A stretch of 64,000 nt of DNA from Opitutus sp. (lineage in GTDB: Bacteria; Verrucomicrobiota; Verrucomicrobiia; Opitutales; Opitutaceae). Where the stretch lies: the NCBI GenBank assembly GCA_013821985.1, contig PNJQ01000001.1, forward strand, positions 62,001 through 126,000, written 5' to 3'. Below the pieces are notes generated by a model. The model was not told where the DNA came from, searched no databases, and saw nothing but the letters and a program-made list of their open reading frames with translations. A program made the position numbers and the translations under genes. Shown here piece after piece: positions 50,771-58,940 of the stretch (within the stretch, counting starts at the first letter, position 1; every line of letters starts with the position of its first letter).

Positions 50771-52864
50771 GCGAATCTCGATTTTGCCCCAGTAAGACTG
50801 ATCGTAGGTGGCATTGCCTTCGCGGCCGGGGTCGATCGAGAACACGAGGTCGCCTGCAAACGGTTCGCCGTTGTCGAATTCGATTTGTTGCGGGCCGCGG
50901 TCCGCTTTGATGAAACTCGGGTTTAGTGTGCGGCGCAGCAGGGGCCGCCGGATGCCGTCGGGCTGTTGCAGGAAAACCTGCACGATCACGCCATCGGAGC
51001 CTTCCGGCGGAGGCTTTCCGTAGGAGATAGGCGTCAGGCCGACGACCGCGATGAAGCGCGTCGCGGCGGGGGGCGGGCGGAAAAAAATCTCCGATGGGGC
51101 GTGGGCTCCCAGGGCCTTCTCGCCGGACACATCGATCACGCCGACGCTGTAGCGACTGCGTGCGCGCAACGGCGCGGGTGAACACATCGACAAATCCATG
51201 CCCGCAAGATCCTGTTCCTTGGCATTTGGAATGGTCGGAGCAGCGGCGACCCCGAACGAGATGCGCGTGCGCGCTTGATTCGTCAGTCGGGCGTTCGCCT
51301 TCAGGCTGGCCCCGGCCACGGCACGCGCTGGCAGATACAGGTCGGCGTCATCGCTCGATGCGATCGGCTGGGGTGCGAGCCCCAGCCGGCTGATGCGGGC
51401 ACGCACGAGATTGCGGTTCTTGCGTGCATCACCGACCAGAACCATCCCGGCGATCTGTTCCGAAGGAATGCGACCTAGCACCTCCTCAAACATCCCGAGT
51501 TCATCGTCGCGGTCATGCGGAATCATGAAGGCACGGCGCTCCGAATAATACGCGATCAGCGGATCCCAATCGATGCCAGAGATGATGAGCACTCCGTCCG
51601 GAGGGGTGATCTGGCGGATGGCAGACGCGAGTTCCGGAGCCGCGGGCGCTTCCTTCCAGTAGTGATAATGCAGACCTCGATCGAACGCGTTGTATTGAAA
51701 GACCATCGCTGCCCCCAACACCGTCCAACGCGCGGTGCGGGTCAGGCGTGGATTGTCCCAGGCTGACGCGATGAGCAGTCCGCCCGCGCCAACCAGCAAC
51801 AGTGCGTTCGCGGTGTAATAATAGTCGTGGACGTGATAAAGATTGGCGAACACGAGCGGGCCCGCGAAGAAGCTTAAGCCGCCGAGCAACGCGAGGCGAC
51901 GCGCCAGCGGTGTGGCGAACGCGGCGAGGCAAAGCGCAACGGCCAGCGCGCCCTCACTGAGAACGTTGCGCGTGACGTTGTCCTGAATTGTTTTCCAGAA
52001 ATTCGCTTCCATCCGCAGCGCAGCAGTCCCGAAGTTCCACTGACGCAGCTCCGTCGAAGTGAGAAAAGTCGTAAACGGATTCTGGAGCTTGATGGCGTCG
52101 CTGTGCGCGGTCCACCAAAGGGCGGCGGCGAGACCCAATCCCATCGGCACCGCCGCAACTGCCAGGCGACGGCGTGCAGCAACAAGTGCAGCAGGCAGCG
52201 GCAATCCGGCCCGCGCGGCCCGCCACGCAGCCACCACGGCGATCACCGCGGCGGGGACGCAATAGACCGCGAAGGTCGTTACTTTCGTGAGGCCGGCCAA
52301 CACGGCACAGGCGGCGGCGCCGGAAAGGGCACGCCAGTTTTCCGGTTCCAATCCGCGGCAGAAGAGGCAGAGAAACCAAACCGAAAAGCAAAGCGCCGTT
52401 GTCTCGATCATCATCGCGCGCGTGTAGAAGAGGTAAATCGGCGAGGAGAGAACAAAGGCCAGTGCCAACAGCCGGCGTGAGGGCGACAGGCCGGCACGAC
52501 CGAGCAGATCATACGCGGCCGGAAGCATCGCCCAAAAGAACAGGAGGCTGACAAGCCTTCCCGTCTGTTCAAGGTGCAGGCCCGTGAGATTCGAGAGCGC
52601 GGCGACGATCCATTGGTAAGTGGGAAACTCCATCGGCACCGACCACGGCGGTCCGAATAGTGGGGTCAGGTAATCCATCCGAAATCCGCTTTGCTTGATC
52701 CAATAGACGCTGAGCGCCGTCTGGACCTGCCGCGATTCGTAGCGATCGAGGATCGAGGCGTTCCACCGCTGCGTAACGGTGAACAGCACCCCGACGAGAA
52801 TTAAAACAAACAGCGCGATCAGAACTCGCGGGCTGGGCTGGCGGATTTGCACGGGTTCACTCAT
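50768..52864 (-). CDS. PMT/GT39-like membrane protein with C-terminal NPCBM-like domain
   Basis: 698 residues; the ATG overlaps the upstream epimerase stop (ATGA). It closely follows the plan of its convergent neighbour: ESRQVQTALSVYWIKQSGFR, PPWSVPMEFPTYQWIVAALS, TRAMMIETTALCFSVWFLCL, LTKVTTFAVYCVPAAVIAVV, then NLYHVHDYYYTANALLLVGA. About ten membrane segments are followed by a soluble part (VLIISGIDWDPLIAYYSERR). The C-terminal beta domain has GSDGVIVQVFLQQ, PLLRRTLNPSFIKADRGPQ and YDQSYWGKIEI. It is the last gene of the long right-hand operon. Polyprenyl-phosphate-dependent sugar transfer at the periplasmic face is likely; the donor is unknown. Confidence 0.8.
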   Translation of the reverse strand: MSEPVQIRQPSPRVLIALFVLILVGVLFTVTQRWNASILDRYESRQVQTALSVYWIKQSGFRMDYLTPLFGPPWSVPMEFPTYQWIVAALSNLTGLHLEQTGRLVSLLFFWAMLPAAYDLLGRAGLSPSRRLLALAFVLSSPIYLFYTRAMMIETTALCFSVWFLCLFCRGLEPENWRALSGAAACAVLAGLTKVTTFAVYCVPAAVIAVVAAWRAARAGLPLPAALVAARRRLAVAAVPMGLGLAAALWWTAHSDAIKLQNPFTTFLTSTELRQWNFGTAALRMEANFWKTIQDNVTRNVLSEGALAVALCLAAFATPLARRLALLGGLSFFAGPLVFANLYHVHDYYYTANALLLVGAGGLLIASAWDNPRLTRTARWTVLGAAMVFQYNAFDRGLHYHYWKEAPAAPELASAIRQITPPDGVLIISGIDWDPLIAYYSERRAFMIPHDRDDELGMFEEVLGRIPSEQIAGMVLVGDARKNRNLVRARISRLGLAPQPIASSDDADLYLPARAVAGASLKANARLTNQARTRISFGVAAAPTIPNAKEQDLAGMDLSMCSPAPLRARSRYSVGVIDVSGEKALGAHAPSEIFFRPPPAATRFIAVVGLTPISYGKPPPEGSDGVIVQVFLQQPDGIRRPLLRRTLNPSFIKADRGPQQIEFDNGEPFAGDLVFSIDPGREGNATYDQSYWGKIEIR

Positions 52865-53772
52865 GGGCTCATGCTGGGTGCGTAGCGGGCGGCGGCTCGA
52901 CGGATGCCGTCAGACAACAATACTTGCGGACGCCAACCGGTGGCCGCGATTAAGCGGGAATTGTCCAGACGTGAATCCTGGACATCCCAACTCGGCGCCG
53001 GTGAATGACTCAAGTCGATGCGCTTGCCGGTGGCGGTTTGGACCAGTTCGATGACTTCGTTTACGGTGTGCGATTCTCCCGCCGCGAGATTGTAGGTCCC
53101 GGTAACGCGGCGCGAGACCACGACCTCGAGGGCGGAAAGGAAATCTTCGTAATAGAGGAAATCCTTCCGGGCCGAGCCGTCGCCCCAAATCGTCAGGGAC
53201 TGGCCTTCCACGGCGCAACGCAACGCGTGCGCGATCAACCCCTGCGGACGATTTTTCGCGACCGGGTAGCCATAGGGATTCGAAATGCGCAGGATGGTGT
53301 ATGGCAGCCCTTCGCGGTCAGCGCAGGCGACGATCATTTTTTCTGCCGCCAATTTGGCCTGCCCGTAGCGCCCGACAGGTGAACAAGGATCGTCCTCCCG
53401 ATTGGGGCGCGCCGGGGCGTCACCATAAACGGCTCCTCCGGTCGAAAAAAATACCAGATGTGGGCGGGGTGAGACAGCGATCCGCGCGATGGAATCGAGC
53501 AGGCCGGCCAGCAGGGGCAGGTCATAGCGCGCTTCGCTGCCCGGATGCGCTTCGGACGAAGCTGGAAGGGTGCTCCACGCGAGGTGCAGCACGGTCGTGC
53601 AATCGGCGACAGCGGAGGACTGCAGGAGTTCCAGATGGGAGCGAAAGCCGGGCGAAGCCGTGCGCGAAAACATTGCGAGCTCGTGGGCCGGCGCGCGAAA
53701 ATGCTCGGCGATGAGCGAAGCCAGACGGCCTCGCCCGCCGGTCACGAATACGCGTTGCGGCTGGACGCTCAT
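52861..53772 (-). CDS. NAD-dependent sugar-nucleotide epimerase/dehydratase
   Basis: The ATG ending at 53772 overlaps the GT4 stop (ATGA), giving 303 residues. The NAD site is VFVTGGRGRLASLIAEHF (residues 8-25), slightly unlike the usual GxxGxxG since the third Gly is missing. TVLHLAWSTLPAS, FFSTGGAVYGDA and the intact tyrosine-lysine pair RYGQAKLAAEKM are the active-site segments. LRISNPYGYP, DGSARKDFLYYEDF and TYNLAAGESHTVNEVIEL are as in UDP-galactose 4-epimerase-like SDRs. It sits between the GT4 gene and the GT-C gene, both coupled to it by 4-base overlaps. The substrate is unknown. Confidence 0.87.
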   Translation of the reverse strand: MSVQPQRVFVTGGRGRLASLIAEHFRAPAHELAMFSRTASPGFRSHLELLQSSAVADCTTVLHLAWSTLPASSEAHPGSEARYDLPLLAGLLDSIARIAVSPRPHLVFFSTGGAVYGDAPARPNREDDPCSPVGRYGQAKLAAEKMIVACADREGLPYTILRISNPYGYPVAKNRPQGLIAHALRCAVEGQSLTIWGDGSARKDFLYYEDFLSALEVVVSRRVTGTYNLAAGESHTVNEVIELVQTATGKRIDLSHSPAPSWDVQDSRLDNSRLIAATGWRPQVLLSDGIRRAAARYAPSMSP

Positions 53773-55694
53773 GCCGCGGACGCTGGCAGGGACTGGTAGA
53801 ATTTGGCAAGCGCCTCTGCGCTGCGCGCCCAACTAAAATTCGCCGCGGCAAAGCGCACGGCGCCTTCGGCCAGCCGCGCAGCCAACGCGGGCTGCGCGCG
53901 CAGCTCCCGCACCGCGCGGGCGATGCCCGCGGCGTCGGCCTGTTCGAGCACGTAGGCGTCGACGCCGTGCCGGATTTTTTCACCGAGGTTGGTGCGGGGG
54001 AGCACCACCGGCCTTCCGATCGAAAAAAATTCCGGCAGCTTCGATGGGAATCGATAGTCATTGAAGGCGTCCCGTCCGCCGGGCTGCACGAAGATGTCCG
54101 CGAGGGCCATGAGCGGCGGCAGGTGGCGGTGATGCAGGATTTGGCCCAGTTCGAGAACGTGCTCGTGCGCGCGGGACGCGTGCGCACCGAGGAAATCCAC
54201 AGTGTCGAGTCCGGTGCGGATCAGCGTGACCGGCACGCCGTCCTCGTTGAGGCGGGTCACGGCAGCGTAAAGCTCACGAACCTCGGCGGCGTTGGCGGCG
54301 TGCACGTTGCCGTGATAAAAGATCACCGTGGTGTGAGATGGGATTCCGAGCGCGCGACGAAATTCCTCGGGCAGCGCCCGAGGAAAGAAGTAGCGGTCGT
54401 CCGCCGCGGGCCAGAGCGTGTGGCAACGCGCCGCGACGGGGGTGAATTCGCGAAGGCGCGGGGTGATCAATGTTACGCCGTCCGCGGAGGCGAGAAAGTC
54501 GCGGCTGCGGTGCGGATGTGACAGCTCGGCGGGCACGAGCGCATCGAGTTCCACGTCGCTCAGAGCGTTGAGTTGATCGAAGTTTTGGCCGAGAGAAAGT
54601 GCGAGAATTTCGCGCTCGTTATCCTCCAGATGGATGACGACGCGACAAGCGTGCGTCCGCCGAATTTCCTCGGTGGCACGGCGCACGGACTCGCGGGTGG
54701 TCCAGGCGTGGACGATGTCGGCCCCGCGAGCGTCGGCGAAGCGGTAGCTGGGGGCCTCTGCGTGGCTCAGCGCGGCGAAGCGCGGCGCGGCGTGATGGGC
54801 GATGGTCGCGACATCGTGTGTGACGGCGATCGCGCAGCGGTGCCCGCGGGCGGAGAGCTCATTGGCCAGGCCCGCGGCGTGCAGGGCATTGTTGGCCGCA
54901 AAACTCCCTGGCAGCACGAAGAGAACGTTCAGCGCGTGCGCGGCGGGCGTAGGGAGACGGCGAGGCGTGAGCGCCGCGTGGCCCGGCAGGCCAGTGCGTG
55001 GAACGGTGAGGTCGAGGTCAGCCGTGTGGTTCTCGTCGGTCGCGATGCTGAACGTGACGTTGGTCCGTGCGACGTGCAGGCTTCCATCGGCGAGTTGAGC
55101 CCGCACACGCACCGGGCCGTGTCCGGCCACGAGAAAGTCTGCACTGCGAAAGCCCGCGTTGGCCGCATGCGGCACCGCGGGGAAGGCCGCGGGCACATCG
55201 CGGCGCGGTAAGCCGAGCTGACAATCGATTTCGCGGTGTCCGTAGCGCAGCGTGAGTTTTTCCACCGTCTGCAATCGATCGAGAGCCCAGCCGCCGACTT
55301 TCACCCGGTCACGCAGGGTGCCGGCGCTGATCGGTTCGTCGAGCACCGCCGTGAAGGGCGCGGCATCGGCGGCTAGGGACAGCAGCTTGAAAGTTTCCCA
55401 GTGTCCGGCCGCGATTTCTGCCTCGAATCGGACGAGATGCACGCCGCTCGGCCATTCTATCGCTTGGGAGAAGCCGCTGATCCGCGCGGCCGGCTCGGCC
55501 GGAAACAGATCGCCGACATCATCCCGTGGGTGCCGTGCCGTGATGAGCCAGGTGTGGCGGCCGATCGCGACGCGGAGCGGAGGCAGCTCAGGACTGCCGC
55601 GTCGGAAGCACCACCCGGTGACGGTGGCGCGGCCGTCGGGGGCCCGCAACGGGCGGGGGGATTCTACTTCACCAACCAGTGCCGCCGCCTTCAT
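53769..55694 (-). CDS. GT4-like glycosyltransferase with two N-terminal beta modules
   Basis: The ATG ending at 55694 overlaps the upstream coiled-coil gene's stop (ATGA), giving 641 residues. Module 1 spans about 8-115 (ATVTGWCFRRGSPELPPLRV, ARISGFSQAIEWPSGVHLVR). Module 2 spans about 115-230 (RVKVGGWALDRLQTVEKLTL, GLPRRDVPAAFPAVPHAANA). The GT-B transferase begins about residue 255 (NVLFVLPGSFAANNALHAAG). It continues with VVIHLEDNEREIL, HTTVIFYHGNVHAANAAEVR, LIRTGLDTVDFL and the end ALADIFVQPGGRDAFNDYRF with PSKLPEFFSIGRPVV. The modules are like those of the four tandem GTs at 36-48 kb; the transferase part is a different GT4 branch. Confidence 0.86.
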   Translation of the reverse strand: MKAAALVGEVESPRPLRAPDGRATVTGWCFRRGSPELPPLRVAIGRHTWLITARHPRDDVGDLFPAEPAARISGFSQAIEWPSGVHLVRFEAEIAAGHWETFKLLSLAADAAPFTAVLDEPISAGTLRDRVKVGGWALDRLQTVEKLTLRYGHREIDCQLGLPRRDVPAAFPAVPHAANAGFRSADFLVAGHGPVRVRAQLADGSLHVARTNVTFSIATDENHTADLDLTVPRTGLPGHAALTPRRLPTPAAHALNVLFVLPGSFAANNALHAAGLANELSARGHRCAIAVTHDVATIAHHAAPRFAALSHAEAPSYRFADARGADIVHAWTTRESVRRATEEIRRTHACRVVIHLEDNEREILALSLGQNFDQLNALSDVELDALVPAELSHPHRSRDFLASADGVTLITPRLREFTPVAARCHTLWPAADDRYFFPRALPEEFRRALGIPSHTTVIFYHGNVHAANAAEVRELYAAVTRLNEDGVPVTLIRTGLDTVDFLGAHASRAHEHVLELGQILHHRHLPPLMALADIFVQPGGRDAFNDYRFPSKLPEFFSIGRPVVLPRTNLGEKIRHGVDAYVLEQADAAGIARAVRELRAQPALAARLAEGAVRFAAANFSWARSAEALAKFYQSLPASAA

Positions 55695-56155
55695 GCGTCG
55701 CTCGAGCCGAGGCGGCGCAACCAAGCGGTCCACCGCCAGGACCGGGTCGCCTGCAACCGGGCGAGCTCGCCGGCGAGGGCGGACGTCCGAGCACGTTCCG
55801 CTTCAAGTTGCCCGCGCAGCGTCATGGACTCGGCTTCGCACTCGGCCGCATTTTCTAACGTGCGCGCGAGTTGGGCGGATTGTTCCCGAAACTGGATTAA
55901 AGCGGCGTCGAGCTGCTGTTGCACCGCCGCGGCGTGGGCCTGCGTCGCGGCCGTGACCTCCCCGAGGTGCTTCGCCTCTTCCAATTTTTCGTCAGCGAGT
56001 TGTTGGGCGGACTGCAACAGGCGCTCGAGCTCGAGCAAACGCGGAGCCAGCATTTCGCGCGCGTCCTCCAATTCCATGATACGCACCTGAGCAAGAATCA
56101 GCTGCTGGCGCAGGCGGTTCTGCAGCTCGGTGGGCTCCGGGGAGGCGGGCGTCAT
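55691..56155 (-). CDS. Small coiled-coil protein
   Basis: 154 residues from ATG. Nearly the whole chain is predicted coiled coil, rich in Glu, Gln, Leu and Ala (for example LLELERLLQSAQQLADEKLE, and ECEAESMTLRGQLEAER). The ending, ELARLQATRSWRWTAWLRRL, is the kind of tail I know from coiled-coil linkers joining domains of large glycosyltransferase and methyltransferase proteins. It is coupled to the GT4 gene downstream by a 4-base overlap. It probably serves as a scaffold or length-control partner for the transferases, much as coiled-coil rulers do in other chain-length systems; this is inference. Confidence 0.72.
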   Translation of the reverse strand: MTPASPEPTELQNRLRQQLILAQVRIMELEDAREMLAPRLLELERLLQSAQQLADEKLEEAKHLGEVTAATQAHAAAVQQQLDAALIQFREQSAQLARTLENAAECEAESMTLRGQLEAERARTSALAGELARLQATRSWRWTAWLRRLGSSDA

Positions 56156-56219
56156 CGTCGCGGCAACTCAACGCGCGAGCGCCGGTGAAGGGAAGCCAAT
56201 TGTCCGCGGGCGCCTGGCG

Positions 56220-56939
56220 TCACAGCCGGTAGCTCGCGCTGGCAGCGTCGTTCGCGAACATCTTCACCGTGTCGAGCGACAGCGCGGTCAGGTCCATGCC
56301 GAGCAGTTTGGCCGCCTTGGCGAGCACGTCGTGAGTGACGGTGACGATGCCGCAGCCGCATTGCTCGGCTTGCACGATATTCAACACCTCGCGCACGCTG
56401 GCCCAAAGCAGCTCCGCCTTGGGCTGATGGGTGAGCAGCTCGCGGCTGGCACGCATGATTGGCATAGGATCGACGCCGGTGTCGGCGATGCGCCCGGCGA
56501 AGACCGAAACGACTGACGGCACGCGCGGATTCAGCACCGCGGCGACGGCGCGGACCTGTTCCAGCGTGAGGATTGCCGTGATGTTAAGCTGCACGCCTTC
56601 CGCCGCGAGTTCGCGAATCAGTGCCGTGGACGGTTCCGCGCGCGTGTTCGTGATGGGGATTTTTACATAGACGTTGCGGCCCCAGCTCGCGATTTGAAGT
56701 GCCTGGCGTTTCATCTCGGGGAATTCGTCGGCGAACACCTCGAGCGAGATTGGCTTGGCGGTGACGACCTGCAGGATATCGCGCGCAAAGGCCTCGTAGT
56801 CGGTAATCCCCGCCTTTTTCATCAGCGTGGGATTTGTCGTGAGGCCCTTGATGTAGGGCTTGGCGTAGAGGTCGAGGATGCCGGCCTTGTCGGCGCCATC
56901 GGCATAGATCTGGATCTTGAGGTCGTTAAGTCCGGGCAT
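56220..56939 (-). CDS. Transaldolase-family protein
   Basis: 239 residues from ATG. The segment KGLTTNPTLMKKAG (about residues 31-44) and the Schiff-base lysine in VYVKIPIT are diagnostic for the transaldolase/fructose-6-phosphate aldolase family. VQLNITAILTLEQV, SVFAGRIADTGVDP and CGIVTVTHDVLAKAAKLLGM complete the barrel. Its length is that of the short (TalB-like type 3 and F6P aldolase) branch. It lies directly below the GmhB-like gene with an 8-base gap in a heptose operon. A link to sedoheptulose-7-phosphate supply is a fair inference from that place. Use as a stand-alone aldolase on another ketose is the alternative. Confidence 0.9.
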   Translation of the reverse strand: MPGLNDLKIQIYADGADKAGILDLYAKPYIKGLTTNPTLMKKAGITDYEAFARDILQVVTAKPISLEVFADEFPEMKRQALQIASWGRNVYVKIPITNTRAEPSTALIRELAAEGVQLNITAILTLEQVRAVAAVLNPRVPSVVSVFAGRIADTGVDPMPIMRASRELLTHQPKAELLWASVREVLNIVQAEQCGCGIVTVTHDVLAKAAKLLGMDLTALSLDTVKMFANDAASASYRL

Positions 56940-56947
56940 GGTGGAAT

Positions 56948-57505
56948 TCAGGAATGGGCCAGAATGATCTCGGTCGCGCGAGCAAGATCAGGGGCGGTGA
57001 AATGAGGACGGGCGCGCAGAGATTCGTCGTATCCGAGATCAAGGAAGACGGTCCGGACGCCGGCGCGATGACCGCAATCGATATCGCGCCACCGATCGCC
57101 GACCATCCACGAACGGCTGAGATCCAGGCCGAGGGCGGTGGCGGCGTCGAGGAGCATGCCGGGCGCGGGTTTGCGGCGCGGGTCCTCCGGATGGGCGCCG
57201 CCCTGGCCGGGTGCGATGCAAACTTCGATCCGTTCGATCTCTGGGATGAGCGCGCGCAGGCGGACGTGCATGGCCTCGACGAGCGCGGCGGGAGTGGTGC
57301 CGCGGCCGACGTCGGGCTGGTTGGTGGCGACGACGAGCGCGAAGCCGGCAGCGTGCAGCCGCTGGCACGCCGCGGCGACGCCGGGCAACAGATGAAATTC
57401 GTCGAGCGTGGCGGGTGGATACGGTTTTCCTGCGCGCACGACGGGGGCGTTCAACGTGCCGTCACGGTCGAGAAAGACGGCCGGGCGAAGAAGGATATCG
57501 GCCAC
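56948..57505 (-). CDS. gmhB: HAD-IIIA phosphatase, D-glycero-D-manno-heptose 1,7-bisphosphatase (GmhB)-like
   Basis: The open frame reaches 57547 but overlaps the upstream stop by 31 bases; I use the GTG ending at 57505 (185 residues), 11 bases past that stop. HAD motif I is FLDRDGTLNAP, motif II VVATNQPDVGRG, motif III RRKPAPGML, and motif IV MVGDRWRDIDCGHRAG. This is the arrangement of GmhB-type heptose-bisphosphate phosphatases. The four cysteines or histidines that bind zinc in E. coli GmhB are not present in the usual places (CIAPGQGGAHPEDPRRKP keeps one Cys and one His). The family and the operon (kinase, isomerase, nucleotidyltransferase) support the heptose role, but the anomer is not proved. 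Confidence 0.87.
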   Translation of the reverse strand: MADILLRPAVFLDRDGTLNAPVVRAGKPYPPATLDEFHLLPGVAAACQRLHAAGFALVVATNQPDVGRGTTPAALVEAMHVRLRALIPEIERIEVCIAPGQGGAHPEDPRRKPAPGMLLDAATALGLDLSRSWMVGDRWRDIDCGHRAGVRTVFLDLGYDESLRARPHFTAPDLARATEIILAHS

Positions 57506-57516
57506 GTCCGCGCGGG

Positions 57517-58125
57517 TCAGAGCTTCGTCGCGGCGACCGACTCCCACTTTGTCTGCGCGATCTTGAGATCCGGGTGCGAGACGAAAAGGTGCCAGACGAC
57601 GGCTTGGAACGCCTCGGAGTGCGGCGTGATGGTGGCGGCGTTGACCACCGGGACGATGACGCAGGCGTGGGCGACCTTGGCGGTGTAGCCGCCGTCCTTG
57701 CCGAGGATGCCGACAATGCGCGCGCCGGTGTGCTGTGCGAATTGCAGAGCGGTGACGAGGTTCGGCGAGACGTTTTGCTCAAGATTGCCGCCGCCGACGG
57801 AGAAGACCAGCACGCAGTCCTTCGCGTTCAGGCGCGAGGTGCGCAACCACTCCACGAATACCGTGGCCCAGCCTTCATCGTTCGTGCGCGCGGTGAGTTC
57901 GGAGACGTTGTCGGTGGGCGCGTAGGTCTCGAGCCCGGCGATCTTGCGGAAATCGTTCACGGCGTGCGACGCGTTGGCCGCGCTGCCGCCGACTCCAAGG
58001 ATGAAGAGGCGTCCGCCCCGGTCGCGCGTGGCGCGGAGTTCGGCGACGCAAGCCTCGCAGTCGGTCGGATTGAGGCGCGCAACGATCTCGGCCGTTTCGC
58101 GCAGGTGCTGGGCAGCGTAGGACAT
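57517..58125 (-). CDS. gmhA: SIS-domain phosphosugar isomerase, GmhA-like
   Basis: The ATG ending at 58125 gives 202 residues, the size of GmhA. The SIS motif is FILGVGGSAANASHAVNDF (about residues 42-60) followed by CVLVFSVGGGNLEQNVSP and GARIVGILGKDGG. The C-terminal helix TPHSEAFQAVVWHLFV carries a His near where GmhA has its catalytic His. In GmhA the residue after the GGS...H stretch is a catalytic Glu; here that place seems to be Asp (HAVNDF). GmhA makes D-glycero-D-manno-heptose 7-phosphate from sedoheptulose 7-phosphate. It lies 49 bases below the HddC-like gene and just above the GmhB-like gene. Function is supported mostly by context. Confidence 0.83.
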   Translation of the reverse strand: MSYAAQHLRETAEIVARLNPTDCEACVAELRATRDRGGRLFILGVGGSAANASHAVNDFRKIAGLETYAPTDNVSELTARTNDEGWATVFVEWLRTSRLNAKDCVLVFSVGGGNLEQNVSPNLVTALQFAQHTGARIVGILGKDGGYTAKVAHACVIVPVVNAATITPHSEAFQAVVWHLFVSHPDLKIAQTKWESVAATKL

Positions 58126-58174
58126 GGGTAAGACCAATCGGGAATTCGTTCGCCGGAGAAAAGCGGAAAAAGCC

Positions 58175-58903
58175 TCAACTCGCACCGGCCCCCGGCGCGC
58201 GGCGGAGATGACGATCCAATTCAGCCAGACCGGCGACCGAACCAATCTCGTAGAAACGCTCGCGGATTTCGTGTCCCGAGAGCTGGCCACGCCGACTGAG
58301 CTCCGCTTGCACGGTGGCGAGATCCACGGACGTCTCGCGCGGATATCCCGCAAACGCTGCGGCGCGCATCACACTCAAACCGTAGTCGATGTGGTGCATG
58401 CGGGGTTGTTTCTCGGACTTCGAGTAGAGACGTATCTGGCCGTCTTCGAACCACACGTTACTTGCGTCGAAGGCTCCGCGGTTTTCGTAAACCGTCATCA
58501 GAGCCGGCTGCCCCGCGGCAATAAACGCCTGCCCGACGGCCGCATAGTCGATCGGCAGGTAGGAATCGCCATACAGCACGTAGAAGGCGTCGCCCAGTTT
58601 CGGCAGCGCGCGGATCAGGGCTCCGCCTGTGCCGAGGGGTTTTTCGCCGTCGAAAGAGTATTCGATTTCCACGCCCCAGCCGGCCCCGTCTCCATAGCGC
58701 GCGACGATTTGTTCGCCGAGGTGACCGACGCAGAGCACGAGGCGCCTAAGGCCGGCGCTTCGAAGGAGGCGGAGTTGGTGATTGAAAAACGGCTCGCCCG
58801 CGACCTCCACGAGCAGTTTCGGTATTGTCCGGGTGATTGCGCCCAAGCGGGTGGCCTTGCCGCCGGCAAGCAGCGCGACAGGCAGCGGAGCGGTAGGTTT
58901 CAC
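58175..58903 (-). CDS. hddC: Nucleotidyltransferase, D-glycero-alpha-D-manno-heptose 1-phosphate guanylyltransferase (HddC)-like
   Basis: 242 residues from GTG. The nucleotide-binding loop is LAGGKATRLGAITRTIPKLL (Lys in the place of the usual Gly), followed by VCVGHLGEQIV-like strand VLCVGHLGEQIVARYG. Next come the sugar-phosphate-binding DGEKPLGTGGAL and FYVLYGDSYLP with the metal Asp. DYGLSVMR and RGQLSGHEIRERFYEIGS end the protein. The short length fits HddC. Standing beside the HddA kinase and GmhA/GmhB-like genes, it would activate heptose 1-phosphate with GTP to give GDP-heptose. A different sugar-1-phosphate or nucleotide cannot be excluded. Confidence 0.87.
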   Translation of the reverse strand: MKPTAPLPVALLAGGKATRLGAITRTIPKLLVEVAGEPFFNHQLRLLRSAGLRRLVLCVGHLGEQIVARYGDGAGWGVEIEYSFDGEKPLGTGGALIRALPKLGDAFYVLYGDSYLPIDYAAVGQAFIAAGQPALMTVYENRGAFDASNVWFEDGQIRLYSKSEKQPRMHHIDYGLSVMRAAAFAGYPRETSVDLATVQAELSRRGQLSGHEIRERFYEIGSVAGLAELDRHLRRAPGAGAS

Positions 58904-58940
58904 GGGTGGTGGGCGCGCTGCGCAGGACGTGCGGCGCCGG

